Positions 8,860-17,967 of a stretch of 64,000 bases of DNA are shown here, piece by piece; position 1 is the first letter of the stretch, and every line of letters begins with the position of its first letter. The position numbers were made by a program, and so were the translations under genes. Origin of the DNA: Flavobacterium columnare NBRC 100251 = ATCC 23463 (GTDB taxonomy: Bacteria; Bacteroidota; Bacteroidia; Flavobacteriales; Flavobacteriaceae); NCBI RefSeq assembly GCF_002530675.1, contig NZ_PCMX01000029.1, positions 63,151-127,150 on the forward strand, in the 5' to 3' direction. Below the pieces are notes generated by a model. That model saw only the letters and a program-made list of their open reading frames with translations, made no database searches and had not been told where the DNA came from.

Positions 8860-10845
8860 ATGACATTTCAAGAACAAATAGTAGAAGGAATTCCTGCCGT
8901 TTTACCACAAGCAAAAACGTACGAATCACAAATTAATCACGCTCCAAAGCGCAAAGAAATATTAACTGAGGAAGAGAAAAAATTAGCTTTAAAAAATGCT
9001 CTTCGCTATTTTCAGCCCCATCAGCATACTGACCTAATTCCTGAATTTAAAGAAGAATTAGAAAAATACGGACGTATTTATATGTATCGTCTACGCCCTG
9101 ATTATGAAATGAAAGCTAGACCTATTACTGATTATCCAGGCAAAAGCCTACAGGCAAAAGCCATCATGCTTATGATTCAAAATAATTTAGACTATGCTGT
9201 AGCACAACACCCGCATGAATTAATCACTTACGGTGGTAATGGCGGTGTTTTTAGTAACTGGGCTCAGTATAGACTAACCATGAAATATTTAGCTGAAATG
9301 ACGGACGAGCAAACACTTGTTATGTATTCAGGACATCCTATGGGGTTATTCCCTTCTCATAAAGACGCTCCAAGAGTAGTCGTTACAAACGGCATGATGA
9401 TTCCTAATTATTCCAAATCCGATGATTGGGAGCGTTTTAATGCTTTAGGAGTCACTCAGTACGGTCAGATGACAGCAGGAAGCTATATGTATATTGGGCC
9501 CCAAGGAATTGTACACGGAACAACGATTACCGTTTTGAATGGATTTAGAAAAATCAATAAAAACCCAAATGGAGGTTTATTTGTTACGTCTGGATTGGGA
9601 GGAATGAGTGGTGCTCAACCAAAAGCAGGAACAATTGCAGGATGTGTAACTGTTTGTGCTGAAGTAAATCCTAAAATAACTAAAATACGTCACGAACAAG
9701 GGTGGATTCATGAAATATATGAAGACATCAATAACTTAATTAATCGTGTTAAAAAAGCATTGGAAGCTAAAGAAGTCGTTTCATTGGCTTACTTAGGGAA
9801 CGTGGTAGATGTATGGGAACGTTTTGATGAAGAAAACCTACATATTGATCTAGGTTCAGATCAAACATCCCTACACAATCCTTGGGCAGGTGGTTATTAT
9901 CCAGTAGGCATCTCATTTGAAGAAGCTAACGAAATGATGGCTAACAACCCTGAACAGTTTAAAATAGAAGTTCAAAAAACATTACGTCGTCACGCAGAAG
10001 CTATAAACAAACACACCGCAAAAGGAACCTACTTCTTTGATTATGGAAATGCGTTCCTTCTAGAAGCCTCACGCGCAGGTGCTGATGTTATGGCTGAAAA
10101 CCCAACTTTGGGCAGAGAGTTTAAATACCCTTCCTATGTTCAAGATATTATGGGACCTATGTGTTTTGATTACGGGTTTGGTCCTTTCCGTTGGGTTTGT
10201 ACATCTGGAAAACCCGAAGACTTACAAAAAACAGACAACATAGCTTGCCAAGTTCTGGAAGAAATGATGCAAAATTCACCAGAAGAAATCCAACAACAAA
10301 TGGCGGATAATATCCAATGGATTAAAGGCGCACAACAAAACAAATTAGTTGTAGGATCACAAGCACGTATTTTATATGCTGATGCTGAAGGACGCACTAA
10401 AATTGCACAAGCATTCAACAATGCCATTCGCAAAGGAGAAATCGGCCCTGTCGTTTTAGGGCGTGATCATCATGATGTTTCTGGTACCGATTCCCCATAT
10501 CGTGAAACATCTAATATTTACGATGGTTCTCGATTTACAGCCGATATGGCAATTCATAACGTCATAGGCGACAGCTTCCGTGGCGCCACTTGGGTTTCTA
10601 TACACAACGGAGGGGGCGTAGGCTGGGGAGAAGTAATTAATGGTGGTTTTGGTATGTTATTAGACGGTTCAAACGATAGTGAAAGAAGACTAAAATCTAT
10701 GCTCTTCTGGGATGTTAATAATGGTATTTCAAGAAGAAGTTGGGCAAGAAATGAAGGGGCTATTTTTGCTATCAAAAGAGCAATGGAACAAGAACCTTTA
10801 TTAAAAGTAACCTTACCTAACTTAGTTGACGAAACCCTCTTATAA
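8860..10845 (+). CDS. hutU: Urocanate hydratase
   Basis: This enzyme converts urocanate to imidazolone propionate, the second step of histidine degradation, using tightly bound NAD+. At 661 residues it is the long form, longer than the roughly 555-residue proteobacterial HutU. Conserved features include YGGNGGVFSNWAQY, MYSGHPMGLFPSH, GGLGGMSGAQP-type sequence (TSGLGGMSGAQ), GRDHHDVSGTDSP and SIHNGGGVGWGE near the C-terminus. Neither hutH nor hutI is adjacent, so the pathway genes are scattered or outside the window. The start ATG at 8860 gives the usual N-terminus. Confidence 0.96.
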   Translation: MTFQEQIVEGIPAVLPQAKTYESQINHAPKRKEILTEEEKKLALKNALRYFQPHQHTDLIPEFKEELEKYGRIYMYRLRPDYEMKARPITDYPGKSLQAKAIMLMIQNNLDYAVAQHPHELITYGGNGGVFSNWAQYRLTMKYLAEMTDEQTLVMYSGHPMGLFPSHKDAPRVVVTNGMMIPNYSKSDDWERFNALGVTQYGQMTAGSYMYIGPQGIVHGTTITVLNGFRKINKNPNGGLFVTSGLGGMSGAQPKAGTIAGCVTVCAEVNPKITKIRHEQGWIHEIYEDINNLINRVKKALEAKEVVSLAYLGNVVDVWERFDEENLHIDLGSDQTSLHNPWAGGYYPVGISFEEANEMMANNPEQFKIEVQKTLRRHAEAINKHTAKGTYFFDYGNAFLLEASRAGADVMAENPTLGREFKYPSYVQDIMGPMCFDYGFGPFRWVCTSGKPEDLQKTDNIACQVLEEMMQNSPEEIQQQMADNIQWIKGAQQNKLVVGSQARILYADAEGRTKIAQAFNNAIRKGEIGPVVLGRDHHDVSGTDSPYRETSNIYDGSRFTADMAIHNVIGDSFRGATWVSIHNGGGVGWGEVINGGFGMLLDGSNDSERRLKSMLFWDVNNGISRRSWARNEGAIFAIKRAMEQEPLLKVTLPNLVDETLL

Positions 10846-10913
10846 AATTAAATATTTGCTTTGGTATGTTTTTTGTTGTAATTTTATAACAGTCTCTTAA
10901 AATTTTCAATACG

Positions 10914-11444
10914 ATGAAAACGATAAAATTGCTAATGCTAATCGGTTTTTTCATGCTTACAGCATGCAGTTCTGTGTATGTAAATACGGACTATGATAAA
11001 AGAGCTCACTTTGATCAGTACAAAACTTTTGCCTATCTCAAAAGCGGAATTGACAAAGCTGAGATATCAGATTTAGATAAAAAAAGAATACTCTATGCTT
11101 TAGATGAAGTTTTAATTTCCAAAGGTTTTACAAAATCTGAAAATGCAGATATACTCATCAGCTTTTTCACAAAAGAAAAAGAACGTGTAGACTACTACAA
11201 TAATTGGGGATGGAATATGGGATGGAATAATCCTTGGTGGGGGGCTGGTTTTAACTATTCAATGCCTATTACCTCTATAGAAGGCACACTAATTATTGAT
11301 ATTATAGACGCTAAAACCCAAGAATTAATCTGGCAAGGAAAAGGCTCTGGATATTTAACAGACGATGTAAATAAAAAGGATGTTCGCATTAAAGAATTTG
11401 TTTCCAAAATACTTGAGAAATATCCCCCTCAAATAAAAAACTAA
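10914..11444 (+). CDS. DUF4136 lipoprotein
   Basis: This 176-residue protein has a lipoprotein signal (MLIGFFMLTACSS, lipid cysteine about residue 19) and a DUF4136 domain. It begins VYVNTDYDKRAHFDQYKTFAY and ends in a segment with SGYLTDDVNKKDVRIKEFV and EKYPP. A W/G-rich patch (NNWGWNMGWNNPWWG) in the middle is typical of this family. It is probably anchored in the cell envelope; function is unknown. It lies 68 bases after hutU and may be read through from it, since I see no terminator between them. Confidence 0.88.
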   Translation: MKTIKLLMLIGFFMLTACSSVYVNTDYDKRAHFDQYKTFAYLKSGIDKAEISDLDKKRILYALDEVLISKGFTKSENADILISFFTKEKERVDYYNNWGWNMGWNNPWWGAGFNYSMPITSIEGTLIIDIIDAKTQELIWQGKGSGYLTDDVNKKDVRIKEFVSKILEKYPPQIKN

Positions 11445-11482
11445 GTCAGGGTGTAAAAAACAGTAGGTTAACGTCTAGTTTA

Positions 11483-11550
11483 TCCCTTCGACAACGGGAG
11501 AAGCCACATTATCAAGACTATGTGATTTCTCCCTTTGGTTGAAATAACAA
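11483..11550. repeat. Intergenic repeat, family C copy 1
   Basis: The stretch around ACTATGTGATTTCTCCCTTT is closely matched, in reverse orientation, at 55098-55160 (AAAGGGAGAAATCACATACT). It contains its own internal inverted repeat (GGGAGAAGCCACAT with ATGTGATTTCTCCC). Short open frames in it have no recognisable coding character. Confidence 0.6.
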
Positions 11551-11600
11551 GATACAACCTTTTAGCCCTCTCATTATTAAGACTAACTTTATCCTTTTTT

Positions 11601-11697
11601 AACCCCAGATTATGCGTTAGACTTTTTCGATGAAAATAAAACAGACACAGATTTCCTTTACCCATCTGTAATAAATTTCTAATACACAATCTGGGTT
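11601..11697 (+). repeat. MITE-like inverted-repeat element, family A copy 1 (short form)
   Basis: It begins AACCCCAGATTATGCGTTAG and ends CTAATACACAATCTGGGTT, so the ends are near-complementary. At 97 bases it is an internally deleted version of the 172-183 base copies at 20.8 and 34.3 kb. The inner motif ATCTGTAATAAATTTCTAA is shared with them. Together with the family C repeat it fills the 296-base gap between the DUF4136 and globin genes. Confidence 0.7.
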
Positions 11698-11740
11698 GAA
11701 ATATCAATAAAATATTTTTACTCCAGTTGCATTGCTAAAA

Positions 11741-12124
11741 ATGAAAGACATCCAAAACCGATCCGACATAGAATTATTAGTGAATACTTTCTACGAAAAA
11801 GTAAAAATTGACGTTCTAATAGGTCCTATTTTTAACGGCGTTATAAAAGATTGGACTCCTCATTTAAACAAAATGTATAACTTTTGGGAAACCCTGTTAC
11901 TAGAAGTACATTCCTATTCAGGTGCTCCTTTTCCTCCTCATGCTAAAATGCCCTTAGAAAAAATACATTTTGACCGTTGGATAGAACTATTCAAAAACAC
12001 TATAGATCAATTATTTACAGGCGAAAAAGCAAACGAAGCAAAATGGAGAGCTGGTAAAATGTCTGAATTATTTCAATATAAAATTGAATATTTTAAAAAA
12101 GCCAATCATCAACCGCTATTATAG
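11741..12124 (+). CDS. Group III truncated hemoglobin
   Basis: This 127-residue protein has a 2-on-2 globin fold of the TrHbO/P-related group III. It begins IQNRSDIELLVNTFYEKV, carries FNFWETLLL-type sequence (MYNFWETLLL) and an HFDRWIELF segment that supplies the F-helix region. Roles proposed for the family are oxygen, NO or sulfide chemistry and redox protection. I prefer the ATG at 11741; the frame opens three codons earlier. It sits directly upstream of the oxygen-dependent aromatic amino acid hydroxylase, but that gene has its own -7 box. A second group III globin is at 24.4 kb. Confidence 0.88.
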   Translation: MKDIQNRSDIELLVNTFYEKVKIDVLIGPIFNGVIKDWTPHLNKMYNFWETLLLEVHSYSGAPFPPHAKMPLEKIHFDRWIELFKNTIDQLFTGEKANEAKWRAGKMSELFQYKIEYFKKANHQPLL

Positions 12125-12166
12125 CACTATCATTATTTTAAATTTTAAATTCGTTATAAAAAGGCT

Positions 12167-12174
12167 TATTTTTG
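12167..12174 (+). promoter_or_regulatory. Bacteroidota-type -7 box (TATTTTTG) for the aromatic amino acid hydroxylase
   Basis: TATTTTTG matches TAnnTTTG and lies 20 bases upstream of the ATG at 12195, the commonest arrangement in this phylum. No good -33 TTG was seen. Confidence 0.5.
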
Positions 12175-12194
12175 CTCAAACAAGTAATTAAGAT

Positions 12195-13952
12195 ATGGAA
12201 ATCCATTTTGAAAGCAATCCCTTAATCGACCGATTACCTCAACATTTAAAGCAATTTATCATCCCACAAAATTACGAGGACTACACTCCTATTAATCAAG
12301 CGGTTTGGCGTTATGTAATGCGTAAAAATGTAGATTATCTTTCAAAAGTTGCACATGATTCTTATCTAAAGGGGCTTCAACAAACAGGTATAGATACAAA
12401 TAACATTCCTAATATGTACGGAATGAATCGTATTCTAAAAGAAATTGGATGGGCTGCAGTAGCTGTAGACGGTTTCATACCTCCTAGTGCCTTTATGGAA
12501 TTTCAAGCATATAATGTATTAGTAATTGCTTGCGATATTCGCCAATTAGAACATATAGAATACACCCCAGCCCCTGATATTATTCACGAAGGAGCAGGTC
12601 ATGCCCCTATCATTGCAAATCCAGAATATGCGGAATATTTAAGACGCTTTGGAGAAATTGGTTGTAAAGCCATCTCTTCTGCAAGAGATTACGAACTATA
12701 CGAAGCCATTCGTTTGCTTTCTATTCTTAAAGAAGCCGAAAACACGCCTGAAGAAGAAATAAAAAAAGCAGAAGAACAAGTTTACTTCCTTCAAAACAAT
12801 ATGGGAGAACCTTCTGAAATGGCTCAAATAAGAAACTTACATTGGTGGACTGTTGAATATGGCTTAATAGGAACTATCGAAACCCCTAAAATATACGGAG
12901 CAGGATTACTTTCCTCAATAGGAGAAAGCGAATGGTGCATGACTGATAATGTAAAAAAAATCCCTTATAACCTAAGTGCTGCCAATCAGAGTTTTGACAT
13001 TACAAAACCTCAACCACAGTTGTATGTAACCCCTGATTTTGCCCATTTAAGTTTAGTTTTAGAAGAGTTTGCAAACAAAATGGCATTACGAACAGGAGGC
13101 TTATCAAGCATACAAAAACTGATAAACTCAAAAGCTTTAGGAACTATTGAATTAAGCACTGGTTTGCAAATTTCGGGTGTATTTACCAACGTAATAGAAA
13201 ATGAAAACAAACCTGTTTACATTCAATCAACAGGAAAAACAGCCTTATCTTATCGCGAAAAGGAATTAGTAGGTCACGGAACCCAATACCACGCTGAAGG
13301 TTTTGGCTCACCTATAGGAAAACTAAAAGGAATTAACCTTGCTATTGAAGACATGAGTCCTCGCGACTTATGTGCTTATGATATTTATGAAGGAAAACAA
13401 ATTACACTAGAGTTTGAAGGAGATATTAAAGTTACAGGTGAAATCATTACAGGCACACGCAATATACAAGGAAAAATATTAATTATTAAATTCAAAAACT
13501 GTACTGTTACATACGGGCAGCAAGTATTATTCCAGCCTGAATGGGGAATTTATGATATGGCTGTAGGAAAAGAAATTATTTCTGCATTTTCTGGACCAGC
13601 AGATGCAAATAGTTTTGATATGATTAGCCATGTACCTTCAACTAAAACTATCAAACAACAAAAATCAGCTGAACGAGAGGAATTAGAACAATTATATTTA
13701 AATGTTCGAAATATTCGAGAAGAGAAAAAAGCTAACATAACGCTAAACCAAATTTTTGATATATTAACAAATAACCACCCAAACGATTGGTTACTAGCTA
13801 TAGAAATTATAGAAATAGCACATAAGGAAAACAATGATGATTTAGCAAACAAAATACTGAATTATCTAGAAAATGTTAAAATTAAAAGACCAGAAACAAA
13901 AAAACTTATACAAAACGGTTTGGACTTGATTTTTAAAAAAGTTTTCACATAA
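12195..13952 (+). CDS. Aromatic amino acid hydroxylase (phenylalanine 4-monooxygenase type)
   Basis: This non-heme iron, pterin-dependent enzyme is expected to hydroxylate phenylalanine to tyrosine. The iron ligands are visible: H131 and H136 in HEGAGH and E221 in WWTVEYG, the positions of the 2-His-1-Glu facial triad. The catalytic part occupies about residues 1-310. The remaining roughly 270 residues are a C-terminal extension (with GKLKGINLAIEDMSP and a helical tail) that classical bacterial PhhA proteins of about 265-300 residues lack. Similar long forms are known in Bacteroidota. No pterin recycling gene (dcoH/phhB) is next to it. Confidence 0.9.
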   Translation: MEIHFESNPLIDRLPQHLKQFIIPQNYEDYTPINQAVWRYVMRKNVDYLSKVAHDSYLKGLQQTGIDTNNIPNMYGMNRILKEIGWAAVAVDGFIPPSAFMEFQAYNVLVIACDIRQLEHIEYTPAPDIIHEGAGHAPIIANPEYAEYLRRFGEIGCKAISSARDYELYEAIRLLSILKEAENTPEEEIKKAEEQVYFLQNNMGEPSEMAQIRNLHWWTVEYGLIGTIETPKIYGAGLLSSIGESEWCMTDNVKKIPYNLSAANQSFDITKPQPQLYVTPDFAHLSLVLEEFANKMALRTGGLSSIQKLINSKALGTIELSTGLQISGVFTNVIENENKPVYIQSTGKTALSYREKELVGHGTQYHAEGFGSPIGKLKGINLAIEDMSPRDLCAYDIYEGKQITLEFEGDIKVTGEIITGTRNIQGKILIIKFKNCTVTYGQQVLFQPEWGIYDMAVGKEIISAFSGPADANSFDMISHVPSTKTIKQQKSAEREELEQLYLNVRNIREEKKANITLNQIFDILTNNHPNDWLLAIEIIEIAHKENNDDLANKILNYLENVKIKRPETKKLIQNGLDLIFKKVFT

Positions 13953-13983
13953 TGTAACTTTTGTCACACAAAAATAATTTAAG

Positions 13984-14027
13984 AGCCCATACATTTGATG
14001 AAAAATCAAAAGGTATGGGCTTTTTTA
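13984..14027 (+). terminator. Terminator-like hairpin after the hydroxylase gene, containing the rhodanese start codon
   Basis: AGCCCATAC at 13984-13992 pairs with GTATGGGCT at 14013-14021, with an inner TTTGAT/ATCAAA stem, and is followed by six T. It has the form of an intrinsic terminator 30 bases after the hydroxylase stop codon. The ATG at 14015 used by the rhodanese gene lies in the 3' arm of the stem. Confidence 0.7.
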
Positions 14028-14320
14028 GGTTTCTAGGTTTCGACAAAAAGAATGATTTACAGAACTTTATCAATAAAGGAGCTGTCATTGTAGATGTAAG
14101 AACAGCTAATGAATATGCTTCTGGACATATCTCGGGATCAAAAAACATTCCTCTTGACACCATTAAACAACAAGCAGAAAACATCAAAAAGTTAAACAAG
14201 CCTGTAATTGCCTGTTGCCGTAGTGGTATGCGTAGCAGTCAAGCAGTTTCTATACTTAAACAACACAATATTGAGTGTATAAACGGCGGGAGTTGGGATA
14301 GTTTACAAAATAAGCTATAA
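14015..14320 (+). CDS. Single-domain rhodanese (sulfurtransferase-like)
   Basis: This 101-residue cytoplasmic protein has one rhodanese domain: GAVIVDVRTANEYASGHISG, then the active-site loop CRSGMRSS with catalytic C68. Such proteins carry persulfide sulfur. I choose the ATG at 14015 because the resulting N-terminus (MGFFRFLGF) resembles that of flavobacterial single-domain rhodaneses. A longer frame from a TTG at 13961 would read through the hairpin and adds non-domain sequence. No room exists for a separate promoter after the hairpin, so expression depends on read-through or on a promoter inside the upstream gene. Confidence 0.85.
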   Translation: MGFFRFLGFDKKNDLQNFINKGAVIVDVRTANEYASGHISGSKNIPLDTIKQQAENIKKLNKPVIACCRSGMRSSQAVSILKQHNIECINGGSWDSLQNKL

Positions 14321-14367
14321 TTTTCTTCATATCAAGATACCACATTATTAGTTTTTTTTTAAAATGA

Positions 14368-14395
14368 AGGCTGTCTAAATTAGATAGCCTTTTTA
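14368..14395 (+). terminator. Rho-independent terminator after the rhodanese gene
   Basis: AGGCTGTCTA pairs with TAGATAGCCT (one G-T pair) around a short loop, followed by a T run. It lies 48 bases after the rhodanese stop codon. Confidence 0.7.
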
Positions 14396-14451
14396 ACGAT
14401 TAACTTCCAATCAAAATCTATAATAATTATATTCAGACGGGACCAGTTATA

Positions 14452-14481
14452 AACAAAAAAAATCCCAGAGTTACCTCTGGG
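14452..14481 (-). terminator. Rho-independent terminator after the DUF4293 gene
   Basis: CCCAGAG and CTCTGGG form a perfect 7-base stem with a 4-base loop. On the minus strand it is followed by eight T. It lies 33 bases after the DUF4293 stop codon. Confidence 0.75.
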
Positions 14482-14513
14482 ACTAGTCGCACTAATAAAC
14501 TAAGATGATAGGT

Positions 14514-14921
14514 TTATCGTAATCGATCCACAGATTTTACAAGATCTTCATCCTTTTTAATGGCTTTGTTAGCTAAAACTAACAACAAGATAGTAATTAC
14601 AGGAAGAAACATCCCAATACCCTTCACAGGAGCCTGAGCTCCTCCAGATAAATTTAGTGTACGATACACAAATAATCCTAGTAAAATTAAGTTTAATATC
14701 ATATTTAATCTGTTCAATACAAATTGAGTTTGTCTTTTCTTAAACGACAATACACTCATCAAAGATAAGGATGTACTCAGACCAAAAAATATAGTATATG
14801 TAATATTTGTCATAAAATACACATCTTTACTCCCCTCTCTCCAAAGAGGAAACACAAAGGGCAAAACGGCCATTATAACAAAAGCCAAAAGTAAATACAC
14901 ACTTTGAATTCTTTGAATCAT
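14514..14921 (-). CDS. DUF4293 integral membrane protein
   Basis: This 135-residue protein begins MIQRIQSVYLLLAFVIM, the typical DUF4293 N-terminus, and has four predicted membrane segments ending in a lysine/aspartate-rich tail. The function of the family, confined to Bacteroidota, is not known. I start at the ATG at 14921; the frame stays open 42 codons upstream, but that part is lysine/isoleucine-rich and unlike the family. It is divergent from rho, a neighbourship I recall as common in Flavobacteriaceae. Confidence 0.88.
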   Translation of the reverse strand: MIQRIQSVYLLLAFVIMAVLPFVFPLWREGSKDVYFMTNITYTIFFGLSTSLSLMSVLSFKKRQTQFVLNRLNMILNLILLGLFVYRTLNLSGGAQAPVKGIGMFLPVITILLLVLANKAIKKDEDLVKSVDRLR

Positions 14922-15091
14922 CTTTTTTAGTATCTTGATACAAAAATATATTTTCTTTTTTAAAAAAACTATTGTTTCCTTAATAAAATTTTGTATTATT
15001 GCAAGAACAATCCGTAAGCACTTCATACTTCGGAACATAAGTTTCAAAAAATCAATTTTTAAACCCCATTTTTTTAAGCTAACTATACTTT

Positions 15092-16873
15092 ATGTTTGAT
15101 ATTTCTGTATTAAAAGAAATGAAGCTAAATGAATTGCAAGAAATTGCAAAAGCAGCAAAAATCAAGAATTTTAAAACCCTTAAAAAGGATGATTTAATTT
15201 ATCAAATACTTGATTTTCAAGCTTCAAACCCTGAAAAATTAACTCCAGAAGCCAATAGTACTTCTGAAGACACTTCAAAACCTAAACGAACCCGTATGGT
15301 TAAAGACAAAAAAGAAGTATCAGAACCTGAAAAAGTCGATGCAATTCAAGAAACGACTCTTTTTACTGAAGAATTAGAAGATAAAAAAACTTCTAAAAAA
15401 GTAACTAATAAAAAAACAAGTACTCATTCAGAAGAAGTTACTGAACAAAAGAAAGAGGCTTTTCTGAAAAAGCCAAAAAACCAGTCCTTTTCTAAAGATA
15501 AAAAGAAAACATCTGAAACAGAGGAAAACATTACCCAATCTTTTTCAACAGAAGAAGTAAACGTAATAATAGATCCGCAAAAAGACCAAACAGAAAGAAC
15601 AATTGAGGTAATAGAAACAACATCCGAACAACCCAACGATTCTAATACCGAAACAGAGCAAACACAGTCTACTGAGTTAAACAAAAGCAAACACAGTCAG
15701 AACAACCAAAATCCTAAATACAAGAAAACAACTAATTTCAGAGAACCTGATTATGAGTTTGAAGGAATTATAGAAAGCGAAGGAGTGCTAGAAATGATGC
15801 CTGATGGATATGGCTTCCTACGTTCTTCCGACTATAACTATTTAGCCTCTCCTGACGACATTTATTTATCAACTTCTCAAATTAGGTTATTTGGATTAAA
15901 AACAGGAGACACAGTAAAAGGGGTCGTTCGCCCACCAAAAGAAGGAGAAAAATATTTCCCTTTAGTCAAAGTTCTAAAAATCAATGGTCATAACCCACAA
16001 GTCGTTCGAGATCGCGTTTCATTTGATCATTTAACCCCTGTTTTTCCTACCGAAAAATTCAAACTAGCCGAAAAAGGCAGTTCTATATCTACTCGTATTA
16101 TAGATTTATTTTCTCCTATTGGCAAAGGACAGCGTGGTATGATTGTAGCACAACCCAAAACAGGTAAAACTATGTTACTAAAAGACATAGCCAATGCAAT
16201 TGCTGCAAATCATCCAGAAGTATACATGATTGTATTACTAATAGACGAACGTCCTGAGGAAGTTACAGATATGCAACGTAGCGTGCGCGCTGAAGTGGTT
16301 GCTTCTACATTTGATCGCGAACCACAAGAACACGTTAAGATTGCCAATATTGTACTTGAAAAAGCAAAACGCTTAGTTGAATGTGGTCATGATGTAGTTA
16401 TTTTACTAGACTCCATTACACGCCTAGCACGCGCATACAATACGGTACAACCAGCTTCTGGTAAAGTATTAAGTGGAGGTGTTGACGCTAATGCCTTACA
16501 AAAACCTAAACGCTTCTTTGGTGCTGCTCGTAATGTAGAAAACGGTGGATCATTAAGCATTATTGCAACTGCTTTAACAGAAACGGGCTCTAAAATGGAC
16601 GAAGTAATCTTTGAAGAGTTTAAAGGTACTGGTAACATGGAGCTTCAATTAGATCGTAAAATAGCCAATCGTCGTATTTTCCCTTCTGTAGATCTTACCT
16701 CATCTAGTACACGTCGTGACGACCTTTTATTAGACGAAAAAACCATTCAGCGTATGTGGATCATGCGTAAATACTTAGCAGACATGAACTCTGTAGAAGC
16801 AATGGAATTTATTAATGATCGCTTTAAAAAGACCCGAAATAATGAAGAATTTTTAATATCTATGAATGATTAA
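15092..16873 (+). CDS. rho: Transcription termination factor Rho
   Basis: This is the hexameric RNA helicase that ends transcription. The Rho_N domain lies at about residues 1-45 ([20 protein letters not shown]). A charged insert of about 170 residues rich in K, E, T and S follows. The RNA-binding cold-shock-like domain starts near residue 220 ([15 protein letters not shown]). The ATPase core has Walker A PKTGKT and Walker [16 protein letters not shown], and the R-loop ([21 protein letters not shown]) is intact. At 593 residues it is longer than E. coli Rho (419), the excess being the insert, which is usual for Bacteroidota. Confidence 0.97.
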   Translation: MFDISVLKEMKLNELQEIAKAAKIKNFKTLKKDDLIYQILDFQASNPEKLTPEANSTSEDTSKPKRTRMVKDKKEVSEPEKVDAIQETTLFTEELEDKKTSKKVTNKKTSTHSEEVTEQKKEAFLKKPKNQSFSKDKKKTSETEENITQSFSTEEVNVIIDPQKDQTERTIEVIETTSEQPNDSNTETEQTQSTELNKSKHSQNNQNPKYKKTTNFREPDYEFEGIIESEGVLEMMPDGYGFLRSSDYNYLASPDDIYLSTSQIRLFGLKTGDTVKGVVRPPKEGEKYFPLVKVLKINGHNPQVVRDRVSFDHLTPVFPTEKFKLAEKGSSISTRIIDLFSPIGKGQRGMIVAQPKTGKTMLLKDIANAIAANHPEVYMIVLLIDERPEEVTDMQRSVRAEVVASTFDREPQEHVKIANIVLEKAKRLVECGHDVVILLDSITRLARAYNTVQPASGKVLSGGVDANALQKPKRFFGAARNVENGGSLSIIATALTETGSKMDEVIFEEFKGTGNMELQLDRKIANRRIFPSVDLTSSSTRRDDLLLDEKTIQRMWIMRKYLADMNSVEAMEFINDRFKKTRNNEEFLISMND

Positions 16874-17078
16874 ATAGTACCCTAAAAATACAGCTCACCT
16901 ATATAAAATAGTATGAAATAAGCTCAATTTTTTATATTACATCCATTTGAACTTTCTAAAGATTTCAGAAAAAATATTACATAATTCACTATATTTTAGG
17001 TAGTTATTTAGAACAAGTGTTCGCTATTTTTAGACATAAACTTTCTAAAAACCATTCCAATTCAATTGGTTATAAATA

Positions 17079-17110
17079 AAAAAGGCAGTGCAAAATGCAC
17101 TGCTTTTTTA
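17079..17110 (+). terminator. Rho-independent terminator downstream of rho
   Basis: GCAGTGCA pairs with TGCACTGC around a 2-base A loop plus flanking AAAAAG/CTTTTTT, giving a strong stem followed by six T. It lies about 205 bases after the rho stop codon. The intervening 16874-17078 is AT-rich with no frame I would call a gene. Confidence 0.7.
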
Positions 17111-17114
17111 TTGT

Positions 17115-17210
17115 CAATCCCAAAATTACGCATTAGAATCGAATGTAGATAACATACAAAATAGATGTATCACAGATAAAAAAGGAATAAATCTAAAGAA
17201 GTTGTATTTC
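17115..17210 (-). repeat. MITE-like element, family A copy 2 (truncated)
   Basis: It begins with AATCCCAAAATTACGCATTAG and continues to a CACAGATAAAAAAGGA stretch and AATCTAAAGAAG, matching the left half of the copy at 49.6 kb. The second terminal repeat is missing. It belongs to the 480-base gap between rho and the DUF4230 gene; 17211-17353 shows nothing further. Confidence 0.5.
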
Positions 17211-17353
17211 TTGAAATCAACATAAAAACACTATTTATAACACCTCTTTTTTATATATTCTTTATTTTTTTAGCTTATTTATCAGAAATCTATTAATATT
17301 TTAATAACGTTAGAATCTACAACATAAAACCTAACCATACGAGCAATCCTTCA

Positions 17354-17965
17354 TCAAAGTTTAAAATCAGCTTCTGTTTTTACCTCTCCTCCATTATATT
17401 CTACTTTCCACCCTATAGAGTGAGTCACTAATAATATCTTAGATAGCTCACTTATTAAACGATTTTGAGCATTGGACTTTAAAGTAGATTTCTGAATTTT
17501 TTTAGTTAAATCTATTTTAACTTTTTTAGTAATTGCATTAAAATCTGCTCCTGTAAATTCATTAAATTTACTTTGTTCAATATCATAATACTGGATATCA
17601 GGACTGATTTTTATTTCTTCTTTTGGTATAGAAATAATTCGTATGACTTTCGCCTTTTCGTTAATTTCATATTTCATTTGACGCAAGTCATAAGCCACAG
17701 TTACATCCGAATTCACAACCACCAAAGCCTTTTTATCAAATGAAATTAATCCTCCTAAATAACGATCCTCATCTTTAAAAGTTAAAATTTGCGAATAATG
17801 ACCTTCCGTTACAACTAATTTCCCTACACTTTTAATCTGTTCTTGAATTAGATTAGAATTGTATTCCATTGTAGTATTTTCTTTATCTGTAAAATATTGG
17901 TATGCAAAAAAAGTTAGTACTAAAAATAGCAATCCAAAAAACAGTTTTTTATACAGTTGAATCAT
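17354..17965 (-). CDS. DUF4230 membrane-anchored protein
   Basis: This 203-residue protein has an N-terminal membrane anchor (about residues 6-25, LFFGLLFLVLTFFAYQYF). A DUF4230 domain follows (SVGKLVVTEGHYSQILTF, GGLISFDKKALVVVNSDVTVAYDL, then IQYYDIEQSKFNEF). The domain would face the periplasm. The family's role is unknown. It directly follows the GSCFA gene with a 2-base gap, so the two are translated from one message. Confidence 0.87.
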   Translation of the reverse strand: MIQLYKKLFFGLLFLVLTFFAYQYFTDKENTTMEYNSNLIQEQIKSVGKLVVTEGHYSQILTFKDEDRYLGGLISFDKKALVVVNSDVTVAYDLRQMKYEINEKAKVIRIISIPKEEIKISPDIQYYDIEQSKFNEFTGADFNAITKKVKIDLTKKIQKSTLKSNAQNRLISELSKILLVTHSIGWKVEYNGGEVKTEADFKL

Positions 17966-17967
17966 AA

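Noticed and set aside
11480-11707. Minus-strand open frame of 75 codons between the DUF4136 and globin genes
   Set aside because: It lies entirely within repeats of families A and C, which recur elsewhere without a conserved frame.
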